Source: Zingiber officinale (lineage: Eukaryota; Streptophyta; Magnoliopsida; Zingiberales; Zingiberaceae). Taken from it: a DNA stretch of 64,000 bases. Location: the NCBI RefSeq assembly GCF_018446385.1, contig NW_024589877.1:1-64000 (forward strand). Direction: 5' to 3'. The notes under the pieces are model-generated. The model was not told the DNA's origin, searched no databases, and was given only the letters and a program-made list of their open reading frames with translations. Shown here piece after piece: positions 10,384 through 25,300 of this stretch. The stretch's first letter is position 1. Each line of letters opens with the position of its first letter. The translations under genes were made by a program, and so were the position numbers.

Positions 10384-13300
10384 ATGCCGCCCCGTTCCCT
10401 AAATTCTGAATCCTCCGCCCTTTTTGATTCTCACAGGAAGCTCCGTCCTCGATCCAGCCCTCCCACATCATTCGCCGGGTCCGACGGCGGCTGTGCCATC
10501 GACTGGGAGGAGACTGATTCTGAGTACGCCTTCTTCTTGCGGCACCTTCGCGTCGATGGCAACTCCTACGTCGCGGAGATTCCCGTCAGAGGTTGTCGGC
10601 CGCGGCCGCCATTGCGCATCAAGTACGAGAAAGTCCGGGAATCAAGCTTTTCGGCGCTCCAGACGCAGCACCAACGACGACGAAGGTATCCTGCGGACGA
10701 GGCCAAGAAAGGCTGTGAGAGGAGACGTTCTCCTGTTGAATCCTTCAGCAGGTGTGAAGTTCAAGATTCTTCCATCGACAATGATTATCAGATTTTTCTG
10801 AACAGCATTAAGGCATATGGTGGTAATATGGTTCTTGAGTGGAGAAACAATGTCACTATGTATGAACAAGAGCCAAAGGTAAATGAAGATGTCGAAGGAC
10901 AACAAAAAGAAAAAGAACCAACTGAAGAAGATGAAGTTAAAGCTATTGAAACTGAAGAGTCGGAAGAACAAGATGCTATTTGTCTTATTCAGATGGAAGG
11001 AACATCATTTGACAATTCTTTAGTAAGTAACCTGCACTGTTTCTACTCCCAAATTGTCATGTTTTTTTGGTCTGTTTGGTACATCAAAGATTGTACTTTC
11101 ACTATTACAAAGGTTTTTTGAATTTTTATATGCTAATTTTCACAGGAATCAGAAGATCAAAGCTATTTTAGGGAAATATTACAGCATAAACCATCATTGT
11201 TCAGGACTGAACTTTTGAGTCTTCTTAGCAAACCGTTCGACCAGAAAGAGTATGAAAATCTGAAATTGCTAATTAATGTTCGCAAGCCTGTTGTTAAATA
11301 CAAGCATTTGCGGGATGAGTCTGTATCTTATTCAAGTAAGAAATTGGGTTCTTCATATCTTGATCATTACCCTGGTGAGTGCTGAAATTTGTTTATATGT
11401 TGATTTTTTTTATTTTTATGTTTATGTGTGCTTCTTGTCATGAACAAAAAGAAGATACTGAGACTCGATAACTTAAATCTTAAATATCTTGAGAGGATGA
11501 ACACCCTAGATCTCAACAGGGAATTAAAAACCTAATATTTGCTACGCACATAGCTTCCTTCAACCATAATCATTCCTTACTACAAGGACATGTAAAGAAT
11601 AATAGACATCTAATTATTGGAGTTTTGCTATAATCTTGTAGATAACTTATATTTAGATGTTGCCATTTTCACAATCCAGGTTTGGTATACTTTCATAATC
11701 TCTATTACCATATATTGACAATTGATATTGATTGACTTAAACTAACTTGATCTTATTAAACAAGATATATAACAATTCTTATGTTTTGTTTCAAATTAGC
11801 TTGACACACTTTGATTAGAATATCTGGAGTCTTAAAATCAGATGATGTATTCATTTATACTCGTCTTGATCATTTTCAACTTTTCACAATTTTAATGTAC
11901 AAGTTTGAATTATAGTTTACAATTAGTCTACTCCCTCCTTCAAATAGTTTAGGATTGCATTTCTCGATAACAATATCTGCAGACTTGGATTTTTTATACT
12001 TAATTCTTTATCTAGATCTTGCAAGGCGCATTGAATCTACAATGGACGACCGAAAAAAAGATTTGCTTCTCCGTGGTTTCTTCTTTTGGTTGAAGGTTAA
12101 GCTTTCTTTTCATTAATTGAGTATATAATCTTATAATTTGTCATGCATGATTTATTCTGATATTTTTACTATGATACCTCATGCTTGTTACATCCCATTG
12201 GCTATATGTTTCTTAAACTCAAGATGCTATGACAATAATCAACTATTGCTATTTTTTAATTAGTTATGTTATATTTTTCACTTGTAATGTGTTATACGTT
12301 TGTTGTTGACATTATAGATAATTTAGCCTCAGAAGCATATTACAAGTTGCATTCTTGATTGACAACCATGAAAAGGGTAATTAAATCTTGCATGTCATTT
12401 GTGACAAATTGTAACTTTTAAATTGTTAATTAAATGGTAAGTTTCACTTGTAATGCCATTTGCATGTCTTAGCACCAATAGACAAAAGAATCAAGGTATC
12501 AACCCAAAAAATTTAAGACCTTTAGTTACTGATCAGGTTTTTAGTTGATCCACAATGACCTTAGGCAAGGTCTTCATAATAAATATCCACTTGTAGTCAA
12601 CTATTAATTCAGCGGGAGAAAGAGGAATAAACTCTTGTGTATCATTAGAATTCAATCTTATCAACTGCAGGAGGAAGAGGAATAAACTCCAGTGTCATTG
12701 GAATGCAAGGTAGTTATCCTATCAGCAATACCGTGTAATCTGGATTAGATAGAGTTTATGGAATAATCTTAGGAATGAAATGATAAATCAATGAAAAAAT
12801 AAAAACTGAATATTTGGGCGACAGACACATATGCTAAATAACAAGGAAGAGGATGTGAAACACGTTTGAGATTACCTTTCTGGAGAGCAATAGGAAGATC
12901 CATATCAAAAGAGATAGATTTGGTACCACAACAATACCGGAAGAGTTGAAAGTCTTTAGGAGTATCTATAATATGCATTACGGGTTTTTACTGTGCTGGT
13001 TCTAAAGTTAGTGGTGACGCTGGCAATTGTTCTGTAGACTTGTAGACTTGGGAGCAAATAGTGGAGCAGGAATAGACATGAGATAAAACTGTTTGGTACG
13101 GAATAGTGGATGTTAGAGATGATTTAAAATTTTGGTGAGTTTACTAACCGATAAGAGATTTAAAAGGAATTCAGGCTTGTAAAACACAGAAACAAGATAA
13201 AGGAGAACCAACAAATCAATCCGATGCTTCCTAAGGATGAGAGGGAATCAATTGACAAACATCACATTGGTGGGAGATAAAGGTGAAGCCAGGTTAGAGA

Positions 13301-16300
13301 AAAAAGATATATAATCCAGATGTTTTCTCAAAGGTGCCTGAATCTAAGAAGTCCTATTTGATGCATGTTACTGTTTTGTATCTGTACATTTGAGATGCTT
13401 GCAATATTTTGTAACTTGTTGCTCTCAGATTTTTATTTAAATGACATTTTAATTGCAATAGACTTATATTTGAAAGTAAAAAAGATAAGTGGATTAGGAC
13501 TATATTAAAACTTATTTGATTTCATCTTGACATGCTTGGGAGCAAACATTTCATGCTAAGTGTCAATATGATCTACGATGGTGAAAAGGAAATATGTTAT
13601 TTGGGTAATAGATGTACTGAGTGATAAAAATAACTATATAGATAGTAATGCTCTGTATGAAATTATATAGTCTCGATATCAAGCTAGGCCAACCTTGTCC
13701 GTACCATGTCAATTAAATTTTTTGATAGGCCTCTTAACTTTGATTCCCCACATTTGTCATTTTTACTTTCATAAGTTAGAATATACTCATTTTATGGTCA
13801 ATTAAAATTTCGTAGGACAACTTGAAAAAGTATAGACATGCGAACTTATAGCATACTTGTATAGCTAAGGGTCTCCCTATTGACATTAGGGAATGATTTG
13901 TTTATCATAAAAGACTAGTTTCTTATATAATTAATTATGGTATCATATTGTGTATCCACTCCTATAAAATTAAATATAAAAAATAGTATCAGATTACATC
14001 GCCATCATCATCAAACACTACTGGTCTTGATTATTTTAGGTTATATTTTATTCATCCATTGTTCTTGCATTGTGCAACCTTCTATCTTCTTAAAGTAAGT
14101 ATTAGTAGCTAATGAAACATCTTAAAATTAGCAAAATCTAAAATTGTACAACCTTCTTCAATTTCTAGGTACACGTACATCTTCGTATTCTTCACATGCT
14201 TTTCCTTTTCCATACATGTGCTTTAAGAACTCAATTTTTTAGTCATGTATACCATGAATAATAGGTTCTTCTAAAATTCTCTTTTTATTTTATTGGATCA
14301 TCTAATATGGGCCTAAGCACCTACAACATTAGATTCTTATTATCTGATTTATAACATTGGTACTAATACATATCTTTAGTCTTTTTTTTTTACTTCAACG
14401 ACCTACCCTAATAATGGTTATTTTGTATAATACCTTTTTTATTTTTTGTTATAAACTTTTTTCAGTATATAAAGTTTTGAAATCTGTGTTACTTATTGTT
14501 CTATATTTGTTTTCCCCTCCATCTCATTTTATGTTTTAAAGTTTTTTTTTTTTTTTTTTGCTAATTATCACATCTACCAAATCTATTCAGGTGACAACCT
14601 TGTCTTGCGATAAATACTATTGAGATCTATGCATTAAGGTTTTGACATTTTAAGCATTGGGTTTTGAAGACCTAATTTTTATCTGGACTTGGGGCCAATA
14701 TAGCATTTTGAGGAAAGACTAACATTGTATATTGTATCTAGAAAGCGAATTATTTGATTCTTCAATAATGGATATAAATAACCACAAGAATGCGATGTCA
14801 TTAGGTAAGATGCGCTGATGCAAAGCAACTGTATCTATTGCAACAAGTAATTTCGTAGGCAAAGTAATAATTCCTAAATGAGGCCATGAATAGTCTATGA
14901 TCCGGCGGTAAGAATGGGGGATCCACTTCCTGAAGGGTCTCAGCTTAAGGACAGATGTAGGGCTGACTAAGCGGTTAATGGCCGCGCCGAGCAGCTGAGT
15001 AGGTCCGAGCGGAACCAAAGATAACCCAGCCATGGGCTTGGGTTTTCGACGCCAAGGCGGGAAGACTGAATGGCCGAGCAGGTGTCCGCCCGGCTGGGAC
15101 CGAGGGCCGAGCGGGTGGTCCGCTCGTCCAGGATAAGAGCGAGGATGCAAAGATTAGCCGAGCGGCCTATTCGTTTGGCTCGGGATATGAGATGTCAGCA
15201 GAGGCGTGTCTGATGATTAGGCTGTACACAAGTTTGCACGAGGGAGGATCTCGCCGTCACATCATGGAGAGGTTGACATAGTAGCGGTATGGCCCTATGG
15301 ACGTCTTTCTGACAGACCCATACCTGGGCATGGTCCTTCTGACAGACCCATACCTGGGCATGGTCGAAAGCAGGTGATTGCTTTGATTGACGCGCCCAAG
15401 CTCCTTCGAGAGGTCTATATAAGGTCTCCATTTCTTCACCGGGAGGAGGCAAGTCTTCATTCTGCAGCCACCTTCTTCCTCTATTTCCTCGCCTAACTTG
15501 AGCGTCGGAGGGCCGTCGCCGGGACACCCCCCGGCTCGGTTTTGTTGCAGGTTTACCGGAGCACTCGAGGATCCATCAAGAAGCGCCACACCCCCAGCTT
15601 CCGTTGACTCCTGGTTCGGACAGGATCAATTTGGCGTCGTCTGTGGGAACGCTCCTGCATCCGACTGGAAACAATGGATGAGGCTGGACGACAACACACG
15701 GTGGCGCTTTCGACGGAAGAACTCGAAGCTCTGGTCGAGATAAGGGCCGCCAAACTTGTGGAGCAAAAACAGAAAACAGCCGCCGAGCGGCCGGAGCAAC
15801 AAGCAACATCTGCGTCGGGTGGCCGAGCAGAAGCACCTCAAGCCACCGTTGCATTCCATCGGGCCTTATTTCGCACCCCTCAAGCCGTACCAGCTCGAAG
15901 AGATAGAGGATCTTCTTCAGATGAAATGCCAAGGCAAGATGACAGAAAAGGGAAAGCTCCCCGGGCGGACTCATCTCCCGAGCGGATCAATCGCCAATTC
16001 TCGGAGGCTATTCTACAAGACCCTTTACCCAAGCACTACGTGCCTCCGACGATCGACGAGTACAACGGAACAACGGACCCGGATGATCATCTGGGTAAGT
16101 TTGATAACACAGCTACGCTCCATCAATATACAGATGGCGTAAAGTGCTGAGTGTTTCTTACCACTCTTTCTGGATCGGCTCAACGGTGGTTTCGGAGGCT
16201 GCCGGACGGATACATCACAAGCTTCAAGGACTTCCGAACGGCATTCTTCCACCACTTCGCCAGCAGTAGGCGTTATCAGAAGACAAGTGTCAGCTTGTTC

Positions 16301-19300
16301 GCCATCAAACAGGAAGCCCGCGAATCTCTCCGAGCCTACATTCAGCGATTCAACACTGTGGCCATGGACATTCCAACAGCCACCTCGGAGACCATGATGA
16401 ATGCCTTCACACAAGGTCTAGTGGATGGGGATTTTTTCCGATCACTCATTCGGAAACCACCCCGAGATTATGATCATATGCTATACCGAGCCAATGAATA
16501 CATCAACGTGGAGGAAGCGCAAGCGGCCAGGAAAAAAGAAATACCAACCGAACGGGCTCCTCCTGCCGAGCGGAGACCCTTCGCCGCTCATCAACCGCCG
16601 AAAGGACCAAGGGCTGAAGCAATCCGCTCCCCTCGTATGAGGTCCCAAGTGCAAGAAGTAGCTGTCGCTCGGAGCAAGCCCAAGAAGAAATGGACCCCTA
16701 TGTTCTGCTCCTTCCACCGGACGGATATGCACAACACGAGGGATTGTCGAAGTCTTTCCTTCGTGGCTAATCCCGTTCCCAGGAATGCCGAACGACGGTC
16801 TCCTTCCATCGACAGGAGACAAAGGACCCATGAAGCCGACCGGACCCGCACCGAGAGACGACATCAACAGACGCCCGATCGGCACCGCTCTCCAAGACAG
16901 GAGAGTCGTCGAGCGTCCAGAGAACGGTCCCGACCATCCACTCGGGAAGAGGAAAATAGGAGCAATACTTCTCGGGGCGAGATCAACGTTATTGCTGGTG
17001 GGCCGACCGGCGGAGACTCCAACCGAGCCAGAAAGGCGGGTGTCCGGCAGCTCCAGATCCACGCAGTCGGTTGCAGCCAAGAGCGGGCAAGTGGACCGGA
17101 AATCACTTTCGGGCCTGGGGACTTAGAAGGCGTTGAAGTGCCCCACGACGACGCTCTGCTCGTTAAAGCGGTAATAGCAAATTACACTATTCACCGCATA
17201 TTTGTTGACACAGGGAGCTCGGTCAACATTATATTCAAGAAGGCGTTCGATCAGCTGCAAATTGATCGAGCCGAGCTGCTGCCCATGACAACGCCGCTCT
17301 ACGGGTTTACGGGTAACGAAGTGCAGCCGGTCGGACAGATCCGACTGGCTACCTCATATAAACTTCGTGGTGGTCGACTCTCCTTCGTCCTACAACGTCA
17401 TTTTGGGACGACCGGCGCTCAGCGAATTCCGAGCAGTCGTCTCAACCTTCCATCAGAAGATCAAGTTCCCCGTGGAGGACAAAGTGGGAGAAGTACGGGG
17501 AGATCAGCTAGCAGCTCGGCGGTGCTATATAGAGATGATCCGAGCAGAAGCCTGTTCCGCTCGGAAGGCGCCCCGGATCGAGGTACACGCCATAACCGAG
17601 AAACCTCCTGCTTTAATTTATGATGAAAAGGAGGTTCAGATCCATCCAACCCGATCGGAGGCCACGACTTTTATCGCCTCTGATCTGGAGGAGGAGCAGA
17701 AGGCAGAGCTGATCCAATGCCTCCAACGAAATCATGATGTCTTCGTCTGGTCGACACATGAGTTGCCCGGAATCTCGCCGAGCATAGCGCAGCATGAGTT
17801 GCATGTCCGATCGGACGCTCGGCCGATAAAGCAGAGAAAAAGAGATTTCAGTGCCGAGCAGAATGCCATCATCCGGGCGGAAGTAGAGAAACTTCTGGAG
17901 GCCGGCCACATACAGTTCCCGAGCTGGCTGGCTAACGTAGTATTAGTCTCCAAGCCGGGCGGCAAGTGGAGAGTCTGCATCGACTTTAGGGACTTAAACA
18001 AAGCATGACCCAAAGATTTTTATCCCCTGCCCCGGATAGATCAGCTGGTGTATTCTACGGCCGGCTGCGAGTTAATATGTATGCTCGACGCCTACCAAGG
18101 CTATCATCAAGTGCCGCTCGCCCGTGAAGATCAAGAAAATATTGCTATAATGTGATGCCGTTCGGATTGAAGAATGCCGGGGCCACCTATCAACGCTTGA
18201 TGAACAAGGTGTTCAGGGAGCAGATCGGGCGGAATCTGGAAGTCTATGTGGACGACATTCTTATCAAATCCGTCCGAACGGCCGATCTCTTCAAGGACAT
18301 GGAAGAAATCTTCCGAACGCTACGCAAATATGGAGTCAAGCTAAATCCCCAGAAGTGCCTGTTTGGAGCAAAAGGAGGGCGTTTCTTGGGGTACATAGTG
18401 ACCGAGCGGGGAATCGAGGCAAATCCTAGCAAGGTGAAAGCTCTACAAGACATGCCGCCTCCCAGAAATACAAGGGAAGTGCAGCGGTTGACCGGTCGGA
18501 TAACTGCTTTGTCCAGATTCATCTCCAAAACCGCCGATCGGAGTCTACCATTCTTCAAGATTCTGCGCAAGGCTACTAAGTTCCAGTGGGATGAAGAATG
18601 TGACCGAGCATTCGGAGAATTGAAAACATACCTTAACTCTCTGCCTGTACTTGCCAAGCCAATCGGGGGTGAGTCACTTTGTATTTATTTGTCGTCAACT
18701 GAGCATGCTGTAGGCTCAGCACTTGTGAGGGCGAACGGCATATTTTTCGAGCCACATTTTAAAAGATCCTGAATCTTACACCGGGCTCGAGAAGTTGGCC
18801 TTTGCTTTGGTTCTAGCCGCTCGACCATATTTCTTGGCTCACACCATCATTGTCGGACGAGCAGTCCACTAGGAAGAGTACCGTTGAATCGAAGCGTCCG
18901 GACGGCTCATCAAGTGGACGAAGAAGTGAATTTGACATCCAATACCAGCCCGCTTGGCGATCAAAGCGTAATCCTTGGCTGATTTTGTGATCGAAGTGCA
19001 AAGGCCAGAGCTATATGGAGAATATATGTGGATGGGTCTTCCACCGGCTCGGAAGTGGGATTGGAATATTCTTTTCTCACCTCGAGAAGAAAAGATGCAC
19101 CTATCCGTCCTACTGGATTACAAAGCAACCAACAATGACGGAGTATGAGGCCCTCATGGCCGGATTGCAGGCGGGAGCCGGTCGGGTGACACTTTATTCG
19201 GATTCACAGTTGGCAGCAACTTTTCGGCACCTTTGAAATCAACGGTGTGCTTAGACTCTACGCTGAGGCCTTTGAAAAACTCAAAGCTACTTTCCGAGAG

Positions 19301-22300
19301 ATCCTTATTCGGAAGATCCCCAAACGGAGAACCAAGCCGCCGATGAGTTGGCCAAACTAGCAAGTTCTATAATGCCGGTCATTGTACCGAGGCCAATTGA
19401 ACAAGTATCTTTGGTGGCACACGTTGACCGGATGGAAGGCCTCATGTTTCCGGACGACTGGAGGACTCCCATCACAGAGTTTTTGCGTTCGGGTGTCACA
19501 CCGGCCGATCGGGAAGAAACCCAGCTGCTCAGGAGGAGGGTCGGTCGGTTCACACTCATCGGCGATCAGCTCTAAAAGAAGGCTTTCTCTCGCCCGCTGT
19601 TGAAGTGTGTGAGCTCGGAAGACTCGGCTTACATCCTCCAAGAGGTACATCAAGGATCGTGCGGAGGACATCCGGGCGGACGGTCACTAGCTAAGAAGAT
19701 CCTGCTAGCTGGATATTTTCGGACAGTATCTACATGCCTTTCATGCCAGAAGTATCACAACTTCTCCCACCGACCGGCAGAGGAGATGAAAGTATCAATC
19801 GTTTCATGTCCGTTCGATCAATGGGGAATGGATATTGTGGGTCCATTTCCGATGGCGACCGGGCAGAGGAAATTTTTACTGGTGGCGGTCGATTATTTTT
19901 CCAAGTGGGTGGAGGCAAACACAGCCAGGATCACCGAGCGGATGGTCAAAAATTCATCGACAACACCGCATCTGAGGTTCGGTATCCCTCGCCGATTGGT
20001 TTCCAACAAGCAATTCACAAGGAAGGTGCTAGAAGATTGGTGCAAAGCTACGATCGAGCAACACTTCACGTCCGTGGCTTACCCCAAAGCAACGGTCAAG
20101 TAGCCAATCGGAAATTCTTCGTATTGCGCTCGGCTCGACCACGTGGGAGGAAGTTGGTCGGATGAAGTGGGTCTTATGGGTCATCGACGACTCCAAGGGA
20201 GGGACGGGTGTCACACCTTTTCATCTGGTGTACGGCGGCGAAGCGGTCATTCCGGTTGAAGTCGGCGTCGAGTCCGTCCGGGTCCAATGTTACGATGAAG
20301 GCAACGCCGAGCGAAGGAACATGGAGCTGGATTTGGTTGACGAGGAGCGAGCCAAGGCATCCGTTCGGCTGATGGCATACCGTCAGCGGATGAAGCAAAA
20401 CTACAACCGGCGCGTCATTCCCAGATCATTCCAGGTCGGCGACCTGGTCTGGAAGAAAGTCAAGCCGGTCGGCGACGTCGGCAAGCTTGAAGCTCCGTGG
20501 GCAGGTCCCTTCAAAATCATCGAAAAGCTCCGCTCGGGCGCGTATTATTTGGAGGATGAGGACGGTCGGCAGTTAGATAGACCGTGGAGCGCGAACCACC
20601 TCCAGCCTTACCGGGCGGGGTGAAAGGTGTATCAATGTAAATCATCCTGTGTACTTTTTTCGACTGAATACTTGAAATGCAGAAATGAAGAATCAAGAGA
20701 ACAAATATAAGGCATCATCAACAAGAATCGAAGGCCCCGTACCGTTCGGACGGAGGTAAATTATCCGAGCCAAAATGCTCGACGAAGCAGACCCTGAGCC
20801 GTTCAGCCAGGAGTACGTTCTCCCAGCTAGGTGAAAGGTGCGCTAAATATAAATTTATATACTTTTTGGTCGCCTATATACTTGTGATGCAGGGAGCAAA
20901 AAGATGAAAACACATTGAGCATTCTCCGCTGAACGGCGTACCGTTCGGCAGGGGCATATGGATTATTCGAGCCAAGCGCTCGAATAGCGAAGGCCCCCGA
21001 GCCGATCGGCCAGGAGGAGTATGCATTTAAATTCGTAAGCAAATGACCCGTGCCGTTCGGATGGGCATAAAAACTGTTCAAGCACGGGATAAGGTATGAA
21101 GGCCAAGGTCGCTCGACCTGGTAAGGAGTTAGCCTTGAAAGTCGTCGAGCTCCGACGTTAAAGATCGAGAGACGAGCCGGCGTCTATAAACGTCCGAGCG
21201 GAAGGTCGACGAGCCCCGTCGTTAAAGATCGAGAGCCGCGCCGACCGGCTATAAATATCCGCGTCGTCGAGCTCCGACGTTAAAGATCGAGAGACGAGCC
21301 GGCGTCTATAAACGTCCGAGCGGAAGGTCGACGAGCCCCGTCGTTAAAGATCGAGAGCCGCGCCGACCGGCTATAAATATCCGCGCCGTCGAGCTCCGAC
21401 GTTAAAGATCGAGAGACGAGCCGGCGCCTATAAACGTCCGAGCGGAAGGTCGACGAGCCCCGTCGTTAAAGATCGAGAGCCGCGCCGACCGGCTATAAAT
21501 ATCCGCGTCGTCGAGCTCCGACGTTAAAGATCGAGAGGCGAGCCGGCGTCTATAAACGTCCGAGCGGAAGGTCGACGAGCCCCGTCGTTAAAGATCGAGA
21601 GCCGCGCCGACCGGTTATAAATATCCGCGCCGTCGAGCTCCGACGTTAAAGATAGAGAGACGAGCCGACGTCTATAAACGTCCGAGCGGAAGGTCGACGA
21701 GCCCCGTCGTTAAAGATCGAGAGCCGCGCCGACCGGCTATAAATACCCGCGCCGACGAGCTCCGTCGTTAAAGATCGAGTGCCGAACCCGCGACTATGAA
21801 CTTCTTGGACGGAACTAAGGACGCCAAATAACGAGCGTTCGCAAGTACTAAATTGATTAAGGCCGATCGGCCGTCAGTTTGTCAATACTTCGCATTCACT
21901 GAACGCAAACAGTATAGCCAAGCGCTAAACGATTTTGAGGAAAATGAGCCAATCGATTAACCTGATCGGTCGTCTAGTGAGAAAAACGTGGAACCTAATT
22001 GATTCTACGAATGAGCATCAAACAGAATAAAAAGGGGCAATGAAGGGCAAACAAAAATACAAGTAAAGGAACACAATTATGCCGAACGGCACGTACAAAA
22101 GTTTTACATTCGCAAAGCGGATGAAATACAGAAAGTACTTAGAAGAACTCGCCTCACTCCGGGTCCTCAAAATTAAAAAAGGCGTCCGGGATATCATCTA
22201 TCATGGCCGCCAGGTCGGAGGCGGGAATGTGCATTCCCGCAGGAAGGTGGCCACCCTTCTTCAAGTACGTCATGGTGACCTTGACCGCCTCGGCGAAAGT

Positions 22301-25300
22301 TGAGGAGACGTTGCCGTCGAATTTTGCGCCGAACCGCTCCGAGCGGAGGTATTCTTGGCGCGCTGTTGCTAGGTGACTCGACTCTCCCTCCTTATATTGT
22401 TTAAGCGCCGTCCGGGAGGCAATCAGTGAATCTTGAAGAACTTTCTGGTCCACCTCCGCTTTGGTGCGTTCAGCAGAGCGCCCATCCCGTTCGGCAGCCA
22501 GTTGGGCCTCCAGCTTTTTAGATTGCTGATCTAGGGCTCGGACTTCAACTTTCATCTTATCCAGATCAGCAATCGCCCGCCTCTTCCGGCTGCTGGCACG
22601 CTTCATGTCCCCGTCGCGCTTCTTCACTAAGTCTTCGAGTCGAGCCACCTCTGTAGCCAGGTCAACGACCTTCTTCTGTTCGGCCTCGAGGGCTTGTTTC
22701 TCCCGCTCGGCCGATGGACCTCCCGACACTTGGAGTTTTTCCAGGAGATCCTCCAGCTCGGCTAGCCGATGGCTAGTGGCGATTTGCTCAGCCCAACGCT
22801 ATAAAGGAAATAATAAAATCAGGAGCCAAACGGTAGCATGGCACAGGAAGAAAAATGAACGTACCTGAGTGGCCTGCTGCATGTTGTTATCGCCGAGCTG
22901 CTTGGGCGTCATGAGGGCCACCTGAATCTGGGCGTCCTCGAAGAGCTTGGCGAGCGGACCCGTCAGGGTTATTTCATGAACGGGGCTTGATGGCCGATCG
23001 ACAGATAATAAATATTCCTCCGAAGGAAATCGGAGGGTCGTCTTGATGGTCGGGTGGCCGGCCGGCCCTTTCTCGGCCGCAGTCGCCTGGCCCGAGGACT
23101 CCCCTATGGTTGAAGTCTCGCCCAACCGTCGTAAGCGACGACGAGTCCGCGGAGGAGAGCCAGAGTGTTGTGCGATGGGCGAGGCCACGGGGGTCCCGAT
23201 CTGCGACTCCGTGCGATCGGGCGAGGCAATCTCGATCGGCGCCCGTGGTTCGCCCTCTTTGGTCGGCGGAAGGCTGGAGTCTCTTCGACGTTTCCGCCGA
23301 ACTCCCAGTGGTGAATCCCCGGTCTGGGGGATTCCCAGCTCGGCTGGAGCAGAAGAAACAGGATCCGCCTCGACCTCCGTTGAAGCAGCTTGGGCAACTT
23401 CTGTTTCAGGGGCGGACTGCGCCCCCCCCCCCCCTCTCCTGCATCTGCCGGGCGGCTGGGGATGAGACCCCGCTTGGCGAGTTCTTTTTTGGTGGCCGCC
23501 TCAATTTCCACGGCCTTCAATTTCAGATGATCGGTAGCCTTGGAGCGCCACATGACTTCAGCTGCAGCAGAAGAAATTAAAATCAGTTAGACAAAAAAGG
23601 TGAAAGAAGTAAAGAGTCCTTACCCATGTGGTAGGGGAGGTTGGCCCGAACGGGAGATTCCAAAAATGTACAACACCCCCTTGAGAAGCAACTGGTCGAT
23701 TTTGTACCGTTGACCGGACAACCAGTTTGCCGCATGGAGGAATTTGCCGAGCTCTGGCTGGGTCGGCACAGCGGTCTGCCATTTGGTTCTAAATGCTGGC
23801 CGCTCGGGAAGTCGTATATAGAAGAAGAACTCCTTCCAGTGCTTGTTGGAGGTCGGCATATTATCAAAAAATTTGAAGCCTATTCTACTTTGGAAAATAA
23901 AAGTGCCCAACTCGGATTGTTTGGGGTAGAAGAAATAGTGGAATATCTTGGGGTCGAGTGGGATACTGTGCAGCTTAAAGAGGACGACCACCCCGCTCAG
24001 CAGCCTAAAGGAATTCGGCACAAGTTGGCCGAGCGGGATGCGGAAATAATTACAAACCTCTAAAATAAAGGGATGGGTAGGAAATCTAAGGCCACCCTGG
24101 AATTGGTCTAGAAAAAAACAAACGGTGCCGATCGGAGGGTCATGGGGCCGGTCGGTCGGGTCGGCTATAACTATTTCATGGTCATCAGGAATCCCGTACG
24201 TCCGAACAAGGCGCCGAGCGCCCTCTTCATCAAATCGACTCTCCATGGTCAGATACCAAGGGCCATGAACATCAACAGCGGGTTCGGAGGAGCTTGCCAT
24301 CTCGGAGAAGCAAAAAGATAGCAAGAAACCGAAGGAATGGGAACGAAAGAGGCAAAACGAGTTGGGAAGACCTTGTAAACGAAGGGAGAAGACTCACTGA
24401 GAAGGAAACGGGCGGAAAGGATCACCGGTGGGATGGTAGCCGTCGAAAAACAGGAACTGGATCGTCGGAGGCCGCAGCAGAAGAAGAGGCAGAAGGACAA
24501 CGCGCAAGCAAACATGCGGCGAAGGAAGGAGACGGAGGCTTTATACGGCCGAGGCCGGTCGGCCTCCGCCGTCGGATGCAGGTCACGAGAGACGAGGTCA
24601 TCATCTAACCGTCCATTTCAAAGTAATCGGCGTCCCATCGTACGGATCATCACCGCCACGCAAGAAGAGCCACGTGGCGCTCTGTCACCAGGCGCAATTA
24701 ATGCGCCCATACCGCGCATGCTTCGGCTTAATGAAGAGGATTTGCGTGATTTTCGAGAAGATTTAGACAAGCAAACATCCACGTTGAGCGATAAGACAAC
24801 CAAAACGAAGAGCCGAGCGGCTGAATTTGGCATAAGGGCCGAACGACTCAAGGGATATTATAAGCGATGGTAAGGCGACGACTGCCCGCTCGGACACATA
24901 GTCCAGTCTGTCGGACTCACTGCCTCCTTCGACTAGACTTGAAGGGAAGTCAAGTGATCCGGTGGTAAGAATGGGGGATCCACTTCCTGAAGGGTCTCAG
25001 CTTGAGGACAGATGTAGGGCTGACTAAGCGGTTAATGGCCGCGCCGAGCAGCTGAGTAGGTCCGAGCGGAACCAAAGATAACCCAGCCATGGGCTTGGGT
25101 TTCCGACGCCAAGGCGAGAAGACTGAATGGCCGAGCGGGTGGTCCGCTCGTCCAGGATAAGAGCGAGGATGCAAAGATTAGCCGAGCGGCCTATTCGTTC
25201 GGCTCGGGATATGGGATGTCAGCAGAGGCGTGTCTGATGATTAGGCCGTACACAAGTTTGCACGAGGGAGGATCTCGCCGTCACATCATGGAGAGGTTGA

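Noticed and set aside
15195-15743. Several open frames on both strands around the 5' LTR, repeated near 25219-25719.
   Set aside because: They lie in the LTR and recur in the other LTR; they are non-coding terminal-repeat sequence.
21141-21790. Regularly spaced repeats considered as a CRISPR array.
   Set aside because: The repeats are contiguous tandem units without unique spacers, in a plant retroelement.
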